36,898 bases of DNA from Treponema sp. (GCA_031290475.1 JAITNM010000145.1:1-36898), one strand, 5' to 3'. Positions 8,543-16,168 are shown, numbered from the stretch's first letter. Translations and numbers: made by a program. The notes: generated by a model not told the origin, from the sequence alone.

Positions 8543-10396
8543 CTACATGGTCTCCAAAAAGGGTATGCAGATGAGGTTCAGGGCGTCGCGGAGCACTTTT
8601 TCTACGGCGCGGGACAGGGCAAGCCGGGCCTTGGCCAACTCTGTTTCTTCGGCATTCAGAATGGGGCAGTCGTGGTAGAAACGGCTGAAACATTTGGAAA
8701 GCTCGTAAAGGTAGGCCGCGAGGACCGATGGGTCCATTCTGGCGGCGGCATCCGCCACTGCCTCAGGATACGCGGCGATGGCTTTGAGGAGCTCCCACTC
8801 GGCGTCGCCCGAGAGCAGGGCGGGGTTAAACGCAGCGTTACTGCCGCCGATGGCCGCCGGCGCTTTGCGCAGAAGGGCGCTGATCCGGGCGCCCATGTAC
8901 TGGAGGTAGGGGCCGGTGTTGCCGTTGAAAGAGAGGGATTCTTTCGGATCGAAGAGCATATCTTTTTGGGGGGTCACCTGCAAGAGGTAGTAATGCAATG
9001 CTCCCAGGGCGACCTTCTCCGCCACCTCCGCCGGATCGCCCACCGCCTCTTCGCGCTCCTTTTCCCGGATTTCCCCCAGCGCGTCATCCCGGAGGCTGTC
9101 GATAAGATCGTCGGCGTCTACCACCGTGCCTTCCCGGCTTTTCATCTTGCCCTCAGGGAGGTTCACCATACCGTAGGAAAGATGGTAGAGATTCTGCGCC
9201 CAGTCAAAGCCCAGCTTCTTGAGAATCGTGAAGAGCGCCTGAAAGTGGTACTGCTGCTCGGAACCGACAACATATACGAGCCGGTCAAAAGACCAGTCAT
9301 GGTGGCGGTAAATAGCGGTGCCGATGTCCTGGGTAATGTAAATTGAGGTGCCGTCTTTGCGGAGGAGCGCCTTTGTATCAAGCTTTTCCGCCGAAAGATC
9401 CACCATAACTGCCCCGTCTTCGGCTTTGTAAAAGAGGCCCTTTTCCAGCCCCTTAAGGACCTCGTCCTTTCCGAGGAGGTAGGTTTGGCTTTCAAAGTAA
9501 TACTGATCAAAGGAGATCCCGGTACGGGCGTAGGTTTCCTTCATGCCCTCTACGGTCCATTTGTTCATCTTCTTCCAGAGTTCTACCGTATCAGGGTCAC
9601 CGGCTTCCCATTTGCGGAGCATTTCCTGGGCCCGGTTCTGGAGTGGAGCCGCGGCTTCGGCCTCCTTCTTGTCCAGTCCTTTTTCCGTTATCAGCCTTTC
9701 TGTCTCTTTTTTAAGATCCCTGCTGAAGCGGACATACCAGTCCCCCACAAAGTGGTCGCTTTTAACGCCCTCAGATTCGGGGGTTTTACCCTCCCCCTGC
9801 TCCTTATAGGCCAGCATGGACTTGCAGATATGGATACCCCGATCGTTGATGATGCAAACTTTGCGGACATCCGCCCCGCAGGCCGCCAAAATACGGGAAA
9901 TACTCTCTCCCAGTACGTCATTCCTGAGGTGGCCCAGGTGGAGGGGCTTATTCGTATTGGGGCTGGAAAACTCCACCATGATCCGGGAACCTGACAGCGT
10001 TCCGGGGCGGCCGAAGAGGGGGCTGTCCAGGGCTTGCGAGAGAATTGAGGCCGCGGTTTCGGCGCGGTTGAGGAACACGTTGAGGTAGGGGCCTTTGGCG
10101 AGGCAGGTTCCATGGACCGCTTCCGCTTTTTGTATACCTACCGGTAGGTATACGCCGCCGGACTCATCCTCCCCGGTAAGCGCGTCCGCGACCATCTGCG
10201 CTATTTGGGGCGGACCCTTCCTGAGCAATTTGGCAAAGCCGAACATGGGGAAACCCAGATCGCCGAATTCACTTTGGGGGGGAGTTTCGGCAATTATCCG
10301 GGAAGGTTCGACACTTCCCTCCAGACCGGCTTCCCGTAAGATTTTAGTCAAAGCCCGGGCAACCCGGGCCTTCCAAGGGTCCTTGAAATCCTGCAT
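8543..10396 (-). CDS. argS: Arginyl-tRNA synthetase
   Basis: Class I aminoacyl-tRNA synthetase that charges tRNA-Arg with arginine in the cytoplasm; essential for translation. The additional N-terminal domain of ArgRS covers about residues 1-110 and ends with GPYLNVFLNR. The HIGH signature is HLGH at 153-156 within NTNKPLHLGHLRND. The KMSKS region is the variant GKMKSREGT near residue 410, and the C-terminal anticodon-binding DALR domain closes the protein. The length of 617 residues is on the large side but usual for the family. The ATG at 10396 is the only sensible start; the upstream Shine-Dalgarno sequence is poor. A perfect 22-bp palindrome lies in the part coding for residues 82-88. Confidence 0.96.
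   Translation of the reverse strand: MQDFKDPWKARVARALTKILREAGLEGSVEPSRIIAETPPQSEFGDLGFPMFGFAKLLRKGPPQIAQMVADALTGEDESGGVYLPVGIQKAEAVHGTCLAKGPYLNVFLNRAETAASILSQALDSPLFGRPGTLSGSRIMVEFSSPNTNKPLHLGHLRNDVLGESISRILAACGADVRKVCIINDRGIHICKSMLAYKEQGEGKTPESEGVKSDHFVGDWYVRFSRDLKKETERLITEKGLDKKEAEAAAPLQNRAQEMLRKWEAGDPDTVELWKKMNKWTVEGMKETYARTGISFDQYYFESQTYLLGKDEVLKGLEKGLFYKAEDGAVMVDLSAEKLDTKALLRKDGTSIYITQDIGTAIYRHHDWSFDRLVYVVGSEQQYHFQALFTILKKLGFDWAQNLYHLSYGMVNLPEGKMKSREGTVVDADDLIDSLRDDALGEIREKEREEAVGDPAEVAEKVALGALHYYLLQVTPQKDMLFDPKESLSFNGNTGPYLQYMGARISALLRKAPAAIGGSNAAFNPALLSGDAEWELLKAIAAYPEAVADAAARMDPSVLAAYLYELSKCFSRFYHDCPILNAEETELAKARLALSRAVEKVLRDALNLICIPFLETM
10132..10153. repeat. Perfect 22-bp palindrome inside argS
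   Basis: The half-site GTATACCTACC is followed directly by its exact reverse complement, with no loop. It codes for part of VYLPVGI in the ArgS N-terminal domain. A spacerless palindrome looks more like a protein-binding dyad than an RNA hairpin, but no partner is known and chance cannot be excluded. Confidence 0.6.
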
Positions 10397-10448
10397 GGGT
10401 GTTTCTTATCAAAATTAAGGCGTTTGGTCTATGGGACAATATCGGCAA

Positions 10449-10574
10449 TCAGCAATTCAAAGTTTCAACACAAACATTCAAATGACGCCTTAAAAAATTT
10501 ACTTGGGGTCTTGTGCAACCTTCGGTTGCTTGGCCGATAAAAAATAGACAGCTTTTTGAATTTGGAATTGCTGA
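10449..10574. repeat. 126-bp element with 10-bp terminal inverted repeats
   Basis: TCAGCAATTC at 10449-10458 is the exact inverse of GAATTGCTGA at 10565-10574. A further short hairpin GCAACC-TTC-GGTTGC lies inside (about 10515-10529). One similar end (AGCAATTCCAAATTCAAA) recurs alone at about 14938-14955, which suggests a dispersed family. The element fills most of the 216-base gap between the divergent genes argS and the AI-2E-family permease, so it may also carry their promoters. I found no convincing one. Confidence 0.5.
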
Positions 10575-10612
10575 AACCTTCCACCGGCGTGATGACAAGG
10601 CCGTTGTTATAG

Positions 10613-11755
10613 ATGATAATCCACATTATGAAAGATCGGTTCAGGAGTTTTAATTCAGGCCGGGCGAACTTCTTCCTGGTAGCCCTTATCACCAGTATGC
10701 TTGCCGGGGCGGTACTTAAAATCACCGCTCCGGTGCTGCTCCCCTTTACGATTGCCCTGCTTTTGGCCTTTGTCATGAACCCTATGGTCATTTCCCTGGA
10801 AAAACTCCGAATTCCCCGGATTTTTTCGATTTTTTTGGCGGTCGTTTTTATTGTGGCAGGGCTGTCTTTTCTGGGGGCGGTGCTTTTTTCTTCCGCCCGG
10901 ACCATCCTGACCCTCTATCCAAAATACGAAAACCGCCTGAGCGAGATTTATGCCTGGGTGGCCGGATTTTTTGATCTTTCCTATGATGAACACCTCAGCT
11001 TTATCGAAAATATCTGGGCCCAACTGGGTATACGGAGCCGAATCCGGTATATTACCATTTCCCTCTCCAATTCCTTTATCAGTTTTCTGAGGGACGCGAT
11101 CATGGTGGTCCTGTTTATGGTTTTTTTGCTTATTGAGACAGCGTATTTCAGGGAAAAAATCGATCTTGCCTTTGAGAGTAAACGATCCGAGCGGATCAAG
11201 AAGATCGGCGTCGATGTGATGCGCCAGGTAAGCCGGTATCTTTCCCTTAAATTTTTTATATCCCTGACGACCGGCGCCATCGTTGCCTTTGCCCTTGGGC
11301 TTGTGGGGCTTGAATTCGCGGTGGTATGGGGGGTTATTCAGTTTATTCTGAATTTTATTCCTAGTATCGGGAGTATCGCCGTCGGGGTGGGGGCCGGCGT
11401 GTTCGCCCTGCTTCAGTTTTGGCCGGACCCGGGCCCGGTTACCGTGGTGGTCATTATCATGCTGGGGATGAATATGATCATCGGCAATTTTCTTGAACCG
11501 AAGGTCATGGGGGATAACCTGGGGCTTTCCCCTATCGTGGTTCTCTTTGCCCTGATGATCTGGGGCTGGCTCTGGGGTTTTGCCGGGATGATCCTGGCGG
11601 TACCCATGATGGTGATCATCAAAATCCTCTGCGAAAATATCCCCTATCTGGAACCGATCTCCATCCTTCTGGGTTCCCGAAGGGCAATGCAGGCGGCCAG
11701 GGTGGAAACGGAACGGGAGGATAATCCCCTCAACCCTAAGGCCAAAGAGGAATAA
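10613..11755 (+). CDS. AI-2E family transporter (PerM/TqsA-like permease)
   Basis: Integral inner-membrane protein of the AI-2E transporter superfamily (DUF20), 380 residues, with about eight hydrophobic segments. Family features seen are the N-terminal pair of helices (PVLLPFTIALLLAFVMNPMV), the hydrophilic middle region around 90-190, and the C-terminal signature LSPIVVLFALMIWGWLWGFAG followed by VPMMVIIKI. Substrates differ across the family (autoinducer-2 export, Na+/H+ antiport and others), so no substrate is assigned. It is the only plus-strand gene in the window. The start could also be the ATG at 10628, since neither site has a strong ribosome-binding sequence. The hairpin of repeat copy B, 84 bases after its stop, can act as terminator. 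Confidence 0.88.
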   Translation: MIIHIMKDRFRSFNSGRANFFLVALITSMLAGAVLKITAPVLLPFTIALLLAFVMNPMVISLEKLRIPRIFSIFLAVVFIVAGLSFLGAVLFSSARTILTLYPKYENRLSEIYAWVAGFFDLSYDEHLSFIENIWAQLGIRSRIRYITISLSNSFISFLRDAIMVVLFMVFLLIETAYFREKIDLAFESKRSERIKKIGVDVMRQVSRYLSLKFFISLTTGAIVAFALGLVGLEFAVVWGVIQFILNFIPSIGSIAVGVGAGVFALLQFWPDPGPVTVVVIIMLGMNMIIGNFLEPKVMGDNLGLSPIVVLFALMIWGWLWGFAGMILAVPMMVIIKILCENIPYLEPISILLGSRRAMQAARVETEREDNPLNPKAKEE

Positions 11756-11804
11756 ACCGTATACTGAAGTTTTGGAACAGCCTCAATTCCCTTTAAAAAT
11801 GTCC

Positions 11805-11949
11805 TAGGAGTTTGTCAGGCTTTAGCCCTTCCAACCCCAAAAACGTGCGTTTAGCACGTTTTTTACCTTACAAACTCCCAAAGGAGCCCAATAATCGGGA
11901 TTTTTGCGTTAGTTTTGGTGCAAAAATCCACAAGTTTGAGAGGCTCCTA
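11805..11949 (+). repeat. 145-bp MITE-like element, copy B
   Basis: Same length, inverted ends and two-lobe fold as the copy at 8171-8315. It lies between the convergent genes for the AI-2E permease (+) and PgeF (-). Its right end overlaps the 3' end of pgeF and supplies that gene's last dozen or so codons and its TAA stop (11911-11909). Confidence 0.85.
11839..11864 (+). terminator. Intrinsic terminator-like hairpin within repeat copy B
   Basis: AAAAACGTGC, loop GTTTA, GCACGTTTTTT: a perfect 10-bp stem ending in a T run. It is placed to end transcription of the permease gene and, as the flanks are A-rich on the other side, also to stop minus-strand readthrough from pgeF. Confidence 0.6.
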
Positions 11950-12787
11950 ATAGAGCAACCATCCTGGTGTAACTTTGGGCGCCCTCCCGCCGGAAGGAGC
12001 CGAGCCGTTCATCGGTAAAGGTACAGTCCCGGCAGACGGCGATGTTCCGCACCCCGGCGTTGGCAAGGAGGCGGGCATTGGCGGCTTGCAGGTTGAGGGA
12101 AAAGCCCGGCCCGCCGGGGAGATCGGCCCGTTCGCGTATGACCGGCCCCAGGGGGAACCCGCCGTCTGAGCCACCGAACTCGGCCTCAAAGGAGCGGGCC
12201 CGTTCTTCGTCTACCCGGTAGCAGCAGCCCTGGATACAGGGGCCGAGTACGGCGGCCACTTCTTCCGGCCGGGTATGCCGGCGGGCTTGCATGAGGCCCA
12301 GGGCCTCAAGGACAATGCCGGTACCCTTCCAGCCCGAATGTACGAGGCCCGAAGCGCCGGTCCGGGTGTCGAAGAGGAACACTGGAAGACAATCCGCTAC
12401 GGTTACCGATAGGGTTAATCCGGCGTCAGCACCGGTCATACCATCCGCTTCAGGGCCGTTCCGGGGCGAGAGACGGTCAACTTCAACCACGGTACGGGAA
12501 TGAACCTGGGCGCAGGCGTATACAAGGGCGGGGTCCAGGCCGAGGCTGCGGAAGAGCCGCTCCCGATGGGAATTAGGTTTTTCACCGGAATAGGCATGAA
12601 ACGCAGTTTCATGTTCGATACACGGTGCGGCCTCCGGCCGCACGAGGTTCAGATTAGCCATGCTGCCCGCAGAACGGGAAGAAATGCCGCAAGAGACGCC
12701 GGGAACTTCCCGGCCATCGTAGATAAAGGGAAACCGGGCGAATTGGGGATTAGGGGTGAAATCAAGATTGAAAAAGGAAATGTCCAT
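11909..12787 (-). CDS. pgeF: PgeF/YfiH family protein (laccase-domain, multicopper polyphenol oxidoreductase fold), with repeat-derived segments
   Basis: Member of the YfiH/PgeF family, whose E. coli member removes misincorporated L-Ser from peptidoglycan precursors; other members act on nucleosides. The metal-site residues are present: His in QVHSRTV, Cys in ADCLPV and His in VHSGWKG, followed by GPCIQGCCYRVDE. At 292 residues it exceeds the usual 240-270 for two visible reasons. A palindromic element (12595-12643) codes for VRPEAAPCIEHETAFH, inserted where relatives pass directly from the LNL motif to the helix before RERLF. In addition, the tail after RMVALLG is encoded by the 145-bp repeat. 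The core motifs are intact, so activity may survive. The gene lies 35 bases after the DUF5312-like gene. Confidence 0.88.
   Translation of the reverse strand: MDISFFNLDFTPNPQFARFPFIYDGREVPGVSCGISSRSAGSMANLNLVRPEAAPCIEHETAFHAYSGEKPNSHRERLFRSLGLDPALVYACAQVHSRTVVEVDRLSPRNGPEADGMTGADAGLTLSVTVADCLPVFLFDTRTGASGLVHSGWKGTGIVLEALGLMQARRHTRPEEVAAVLGPCIQGCCYRVDEERARSFEAEFGGSDGGFPLGPVIRERADLPGGPGFSLNLQAANARLLANAGVRNIAVCRDCTFTDERLGSFRREGAQSYTRMVALLGASQTCGFLHQN
12595..12643. repeat. Two-hairpin palindromic element inside pgeF, copy 1
   Basis: Two perfect 8-bp hairpins: CATGAAAC-gca-GTTTCATG (12595-12613) and GTGCGGCC-tcc-GGCCGCAC (12625-12643), joined by a short TTCGAT-containing linker. On the complementary strand the order and linker (ATCGAACATGAAAC) match the intergenic copies at 32409-32461, 33258-33294 and 35575-35624. 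This copy is translated in frame as 16 residues of PgeF. Confidence 0.85.
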
Positions 12788-12822
12788 GGGCAGTACCTAA
12801 CGTCTCCGGGCAGCGCCGGGCC

Positions 12823-14538
12823 TCATTGCTTATCACCGGACGTTTCCAGTTCCTCAATAGTTTGCAGGATCCTCTGAGCCTTGTCCAATTTAAGGAGGAT
12901 GCTGGAAAGACCGTCGATAAATTCGGTCCCCTTTCCCGGCAGCTTAGACAGGTTGGAAAGGGAATCATACCTGCCGGAGGTATCTTTGCCCAAAATGCCG
13001 GTAAGGATATTCACCATGCTGACCAAGGCGTGGTGGGAACGGGTAACAATCTCCCCGGCGCTTTCATCAACTTCTTCCTGGATAAGCTGTATCTTGCGCC
13101 GCTTTACCGGCAGGGCGGTCATTTCCCCCTTTGCCTGGGTATAGCGTTTTCCCCATTCACCTTTGGGAGAAATGGCCTCGTCAAATTTTTTTATTACATC
13201 GTCCAATTTGATAAGTTCATTGTAATTTTCAGTAAATTCGATCTTGTTTTCTTTTTTGTAGAATTCACCGTCGATTAACAGGGGGCGTAAAAGTTGATTA
13301 CACTCCACCATAAAAGCCGCCCCATGAAAAGTGAGGAGGAAGCAAAGGCTGCTGATCCGGTTGACCGGGAACCCGGCGGGATTTTCCTCGGATTCGCCGT
13401 TTTCCAGGGACTTAAGGGGTGTGTCTTTAAAGAAATCCGCATAGGATCGTTCCAGTTCCCTGCGGCGGCGGTTTCCAAAATAGGCAAAAAAACGACTGTC
13501 GATAGCGTGCTTCCAGTATTCTTTGTAGAGGAGGTACCAGTCTTCGCCGCCGGAAAGGGACTTGGGGTTCAGGGAACAGTCCCGGGCGGCGCAACGGGTT
13601 ATGAGGGTAAGGGGAACCCGGCGGTTAAAATCCCTGATGGTGGCAATAGCGGTTTCCGCCCGGGTGAGGAGTTTTTGGATCTCAACATCAATATCCTTCT
13701 TGCCTCCCCCCCCCTCTTCCTGGAGGATAAAAACGAAAAGGGATTCCAGCAAGGTCATGGAGGGGATTTCTTTAAGGGAATAGAGGATATTGTTCAGGCT
13801 TATCAGGGCATCCCGTACAATTGCTACAGAACAGGCCATGCCGCCAAACTCATTATTCATGGTAAAGGCCAGGATCAGCCGATCGTACAAAAAAGAAGAA
13901 AGCTGTTTAAGGCAGAGCAATGCCCGGGCGTCAGCGTACATCACATTCCGCTTTTCCTCGCTTATTCCTGCGGTTACACTTTCCAGTGTCTGTTGGGCGG
14001 TCTGGCGCAGGAAAGATTCGGAAAATTCGGGATTATGTTCAAAAATATAATTAGGATCCGTTCCGGTGAATAACCTGGAATGGACATCTTCCATCTCCAA
14101 AGAACCCAGAAAGGCGTAGAAGGCGCCTTTATCACGGTTAAACCCCGATTCCAGGGCGGAATAGAAGAACCGGGAGCTCTCCTTAAGTTTGTTCAGGGCT
14201 TCGTAGAATTCCGGAAGCAGGAAGCCATGGGGCGCATTGTAAAAACCCGGGGCCTTAGCCGCTACTAACCTGCCGAGTTTCTCAACCTCCCGATCCTCAA
14301 AGACCTTTGCAGGGCTTTTAGATTTAAAAAGGGACACTATGTAGAGCCAAATGCGTATATACCAGGGCTGTTTGGCAAAACGCACCTCTATATCTTCAAC
14401 AACCCTGGAATGCTCGTTTTCCTCGTACAGAGGTTCCTTAGCAATAACCGAATGGCTTTCAAGTTTACTGAGAAGGCTTTTCCGCTCGTCCAGGGACAGG
14501 CTTGTAGTCAATTTATTAAAGGTATCGCCTTCTTTCAT
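12823..14538 (-). CDS. Hypothetical spirochaete protein (DUF5312-like)
   Basis: 571-residue protein of unknown function. It resembles spirochaete-restricted proteins grouped as DUF5312; that assignment is from memory and moderate. It is mostly helical and charged, with one short hydrophobic stretch near residues 57-75 (WYIRIWLYIVSLF) that could be a membrane anchor or amphipathic helix. No signal peptide, catalytic motif or nucleotide-binding motif was seen. It follows tRNA-Glu on the same strand with 95 bases between them and precedes pgeF by 35 bases, so it may be cotranscribed with both. The ATG at 14538 lacks a clear Shine-Dalgarno sequence. Confidence 0.75.
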   Translation of the reverse strand: MKEGDTFNKLTTSLSLDERKSLLSKLESHSVIAKEPLYEENEHSRVVEDIEVRFAKQPWYIRIWLYIVSLFKSKSPAKVFEDREVEKLGRLVAAKAPGFYNAPHGFLLPEFYEALNKLKESSRFFYSALESGFNRDKGAFYAFLGSLEMEDVHSRLFTGTDPNYIFEHNPEFSESFLRQTAQQTLESVTAGISEEKRNVMYADARALLCLKQLSSFLYDRLILAFTMNNEFGGMACSVAIVRDALISLNNILYSLKEIPSMTLLESLFVFILQEEGGGGKKDIDVEIQKLLTRAETAIATIRDFNRRVPLTLITRCAARDCSLNPKSLSGGEDWYLLYKEYWKHAIDSRFFAYFGNRRRRELERSYADFFKDTPLKSLENGESEENPAGFPVNRISSLCFLLTFHGAAFMVECNQLLRPLLIDGEFYKKENKIEFTENYNELIKLDDVIKKFDEAISPKGEWGKRYTQAKGEMTALPVKRRKIQLIQEEVDESAGEIVTRSHHALVSMVNILTGILGKDTSGRYDSLSNLSKLPGKGTEFIDGLSSILLKLDKAQRILQTIEELETSGDKQ

Positions 14539-14633
14539 AATCTAATAATAGGGCGCGGGACAAAGACGGTCAATGTGTCTCTATAGACCGGATCGTGACT
14601 TTAATGCGGTATTTGCGTTTAGAAAATCTGTTT

Positions 14634-14705
14634 TAGCCCCTAGGAGAATCGAACTCCTCTTTTAAGATTGAGAATCTCATGTCCTAACCGATAGACGAAG
14701 GGGCC
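14634..14705 (-). tRNA. tRNA-Glu (anticodon CUC)
   Basis: The 72-nt minus-strand sequence folds as a standard cloverleaf. Acceptor GGCCCCT pairs with AGGGGCT (one G-U), with discriminator A. The D arm begins GTCT and ends GGAC. The anticodon stem TGAGA/TCTTA carries loop TTCTCAA (anticodon CUC), and the T arm AGGAG-TTCGATT-CTCCT is perfect. The CCA end is not encoded. Confidence 0.95.
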
Positions 14706-14771
14706 TTAAAATTAAAACCCCTTAACAGGACGGGGTCTTAGTCCTATTGATACACGGCAAATTATCATCTT

Positions 14772-14842
14772 TTCCCCAGGGAGGATTCGAACCCCCACAA
14801 GCAGATCCAGAGTCTACCGTGCTACCATTACACAACCGGGGA
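14772..14842 (-). tRNA. tRNA-Gln (anticodon CUG)
   Basis: 71-nt minus-strand cloverleaf. Acceptor TCCCCGG pairs with CTGGGGA, with discriminator A. The anticodon stem GTAGA/TCTGC holds loop CTCTGGA (anticodon CUG), and the T loop is TTCGAAT on a GGGGG/CCTCC stem. The CCA end is not encoded. It lies 66 bases upstream of tRNA-Glu and probably shares its transcript. Confidence 0.95.
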
Positions 14843-14887
14843 GAGCATTCCAACTACCGAAGGTTATTGAACCCTTTCTAGATCCAA

Positions 14888-14916
14888 ATCCTAATAAATG
14901 AAGGGGTTTTTGTCAA
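14888..14916 (-). promoter_or_regulatory. Sigma-70-type promoter for the tRNA-Gln/tRNA-Glu unit
   Basis: On the minus strand there is a perfect TTGACA (14916-14911), a 17-base spacer and TAGGAT (14893-14888), about 45 bases upstream of tRNA-Gln. The rest of the gap from 14843 to 14996 holds only a lone repeat end (about 14938-14955) and the small hairpin AAGACA...TGTCTT (about 14957-14977); no gene is seen there. Confidence 0.65.
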
Positions 14917-14996
14917 GGTCCCGCTATAAAGCCTGTAGCAATTCCAAATTCAAACGAAGACATAGAAATTTTGTCTTATTGGTAAGGAAATCACCG

Positions 14997-15019
14997 AAAA
15001 AACGCCATCAAGCGTTTTT
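14997..15019 (-). terminator. Intrinsic terminator at the end of the flagellar operon
   Basis: Minus strand: AAAAACGC, loop TTGATG, GCGTTTTTT, an 8-bp stem running into a T run directly at the TGA stop of the last operon gene. The flanking sequence TTCAGCGTGTTCCTAG resembles the elements at the flhB and motB stops. Confidence 0.7.
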
Positions 15020-15825
15020 CAGCGTGTTCCTAGGGCAATGGCAAGTTCCACCTCGGTGACCGAGGCGCCCAGCCGGGAGGCGATAAGATTTGCGGAAAAG
15101 CCCGCCCGGTAAAGTTCGGCTACCTGTTCTGAAAAGGGCAGAGGCTTGGGCTTTACCGGGCGGGAAGAGCGGACGATACGGGGAGAGGCAGGACGGGAGG
15201 ACTCACCCTGGGGGATGGACCCGAGCCCTACGCCTTTATTGGCAAAGGGAGAGCGGTCCTGGGCCGGGACGGTCTCTTCGGCGGCGTCCGTTGGGGCGCC
15301 AACTAACGGCTCTCCGGGCCCGGTCTCCGGTATTACCCTGTTTTGGGTAAAGAGTTCTGCGGGAATGTAGACGGAATTCTCAGGCCCGTTATTGGCGCCG
15401 CCTGAGGGGGGGGCTTCTTCGGCGGAGGAGAGTTCCCGGATGGGGCGGGCCTTTCCCGGCCGCCGTCCGTCAGGGGCCAGATCGTTATAGGCGCCGGAAC
15501 TGCGGGAAGGCGGAGAAGATCCCCGGTCGTAGGCGGCAAAGACCTCTTCCTCGGATCGGCGGCGCTCCAATTCCCGGGCGTAGACAGCGATACGGCGATC
15601 GGCGTCTTCCAGAAGGGTACGCAGGGTTTTTACCCTGTCTTCAACCAGATCCACATCCCGGACCGTAGCCTGGTTTATTTCGAGTTTAATATTGTCCGCC
15701 TCTTCCCGGAATTCGGCGAGGATCCGTTCCGAACCGGTACGGCGCTTAATGTAGGAACGGAGAAATAAAAAAGAAAAAACAGAAAAAACGAGACTTACGG
15801 CAGAAAAAATTAAAGCCAAATTCAT
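15019..15825 (-). CDS. Membrane-anchored coiled-coil protein with C-terminal DUF6115/DUF2802-like helix-turn-helix
   Basis: About 268 residues, starting at the ATG at 15825, 10 bases after the preceding gene. The longer ORF to 15978 overlaps that gene and is not credible. One N-terminal membrane helix (NLALIFSAVSLVFSVFSFLF) is followed by a coiled coil (about 25-100), a Pro/Ser/Glu-rich linker, and a C-terminal module AELYRAGFSANLIASRLGAS with VTEVELAIAL. That last module looks like the short helix-turn-helix of DUF6115/DUF2802 proteins, which sit beside flagellar and chemotaxis genes in other bacteria. The function of those proteins is unknown. It is the last gene of the operon, and its final codons and TGA lie in a repeat-like sequence. 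Confidence 0.75.
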   Translation of the reverse strand: MNLALIFSAVSLVFSVFSFLFLRSYIKRRTGSERILAEFREEADNIKLEINQATVRDVDLVEDRVKTLRTLLEDADRRIAVYARELERRRSEEEVFAAYDRGSSPPSRSSGAYNDLAPDGRRPGKARPIRELSSAEEAPPSGGANNGPENSVYIPAELFTQNRVIPETGPGEPLVGAPTDAAEETVPAQDRSPFANKGVGLGSIPQGESSRPASPRIVRSSRPVKPKPLPFSEQVAELYRAGFSANLIASRLGASVTEVELAIALGTR

Positions 15826-15835
15826 AACAGCAATA

Positions 15836-16168
15836 CTACCCGGATACGTCCAGGTTCCTGCCCAGATAAGGATCCCGGATAACAGAAGGATCCTCATCCT
15901 CCCCTTCTTCGTTGTCCTCCCCTTCCTTCGTGAGAAATTCCTTCCCATTCCGCCTGCGGGAAGGGCGTTCATTGACACGACCGGCGCCGCCCTGTCCTGT
16001 ATCCTGGGTTTCGTTGACCGAATGGTCCCGTTGAAGTTCCCGCTGTTCTAAACGGGCGCTTTGTAATGCGGACTGGATCTGATGACCTTCCCGGAGAACG
16101 GACTGATCCTTCCCTACTTTATCAATTTGGGTAAACAGGGTCTGCAGATCAATCGGCTGAATTGCCAT
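15836..16168 (-). CDS. Small hypothetical protein in the flagellar operon
   Basis: 110-residue hydrophilic protein. Residues 1-45 (MAIQPIDLQTLFTQIDKVGK onward) look helical, and the rest is charged and probably disordered (RRRNGKEFLTKEGEDNEEGED). I recognise no domain. It is supported as a real gene by its position: its ATG overlaps the last 20 bases of fapA, and its stop is 10 bases before the next start. Its composition fits a small cytoplasmic adaptor, but this is only a guess. Confidence 0.65.
   Translation of the reverse strand: MAIQPIDLQTLFTQIDKVGKDQSVLREGHQIQSALQSARLEQRELQRDHSVNETQDTGQGGAGRVNERPSRRRNGKEFLTKEGEDNEEGEDEDPSVIRDPYLGRNLDVSG

Noticed and set aside
8672-9346. 224-residue plus-strand frame opposite argS
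   Set aside because: Shadow frame; argS has all synthetase signatures in the other strand.
10439-10468. GCCGATAT on the minus strand before argS with GAAACTTT upstream
   Set aside because: The spacing is 12, the -35 match is only 6 of 8, and a housekeeping synthetase is an unlikely FliA target.
10533-10540. GCCGATAA on the plus strand before the permease gene, a perfect sigma-28 -10 box
   Set aside because: No TAAAGTTT-like -35 box at the required 11-base spacing; the upstream bases form a GCAACC hairpin instead.
15826-15978. N-terminal extension of the coiled-coil membrane protein to 15978
   Set aside because: Overlaps the 110-residue gene in another frame; the internal ATG at 15825 starts right at the membrane helix.
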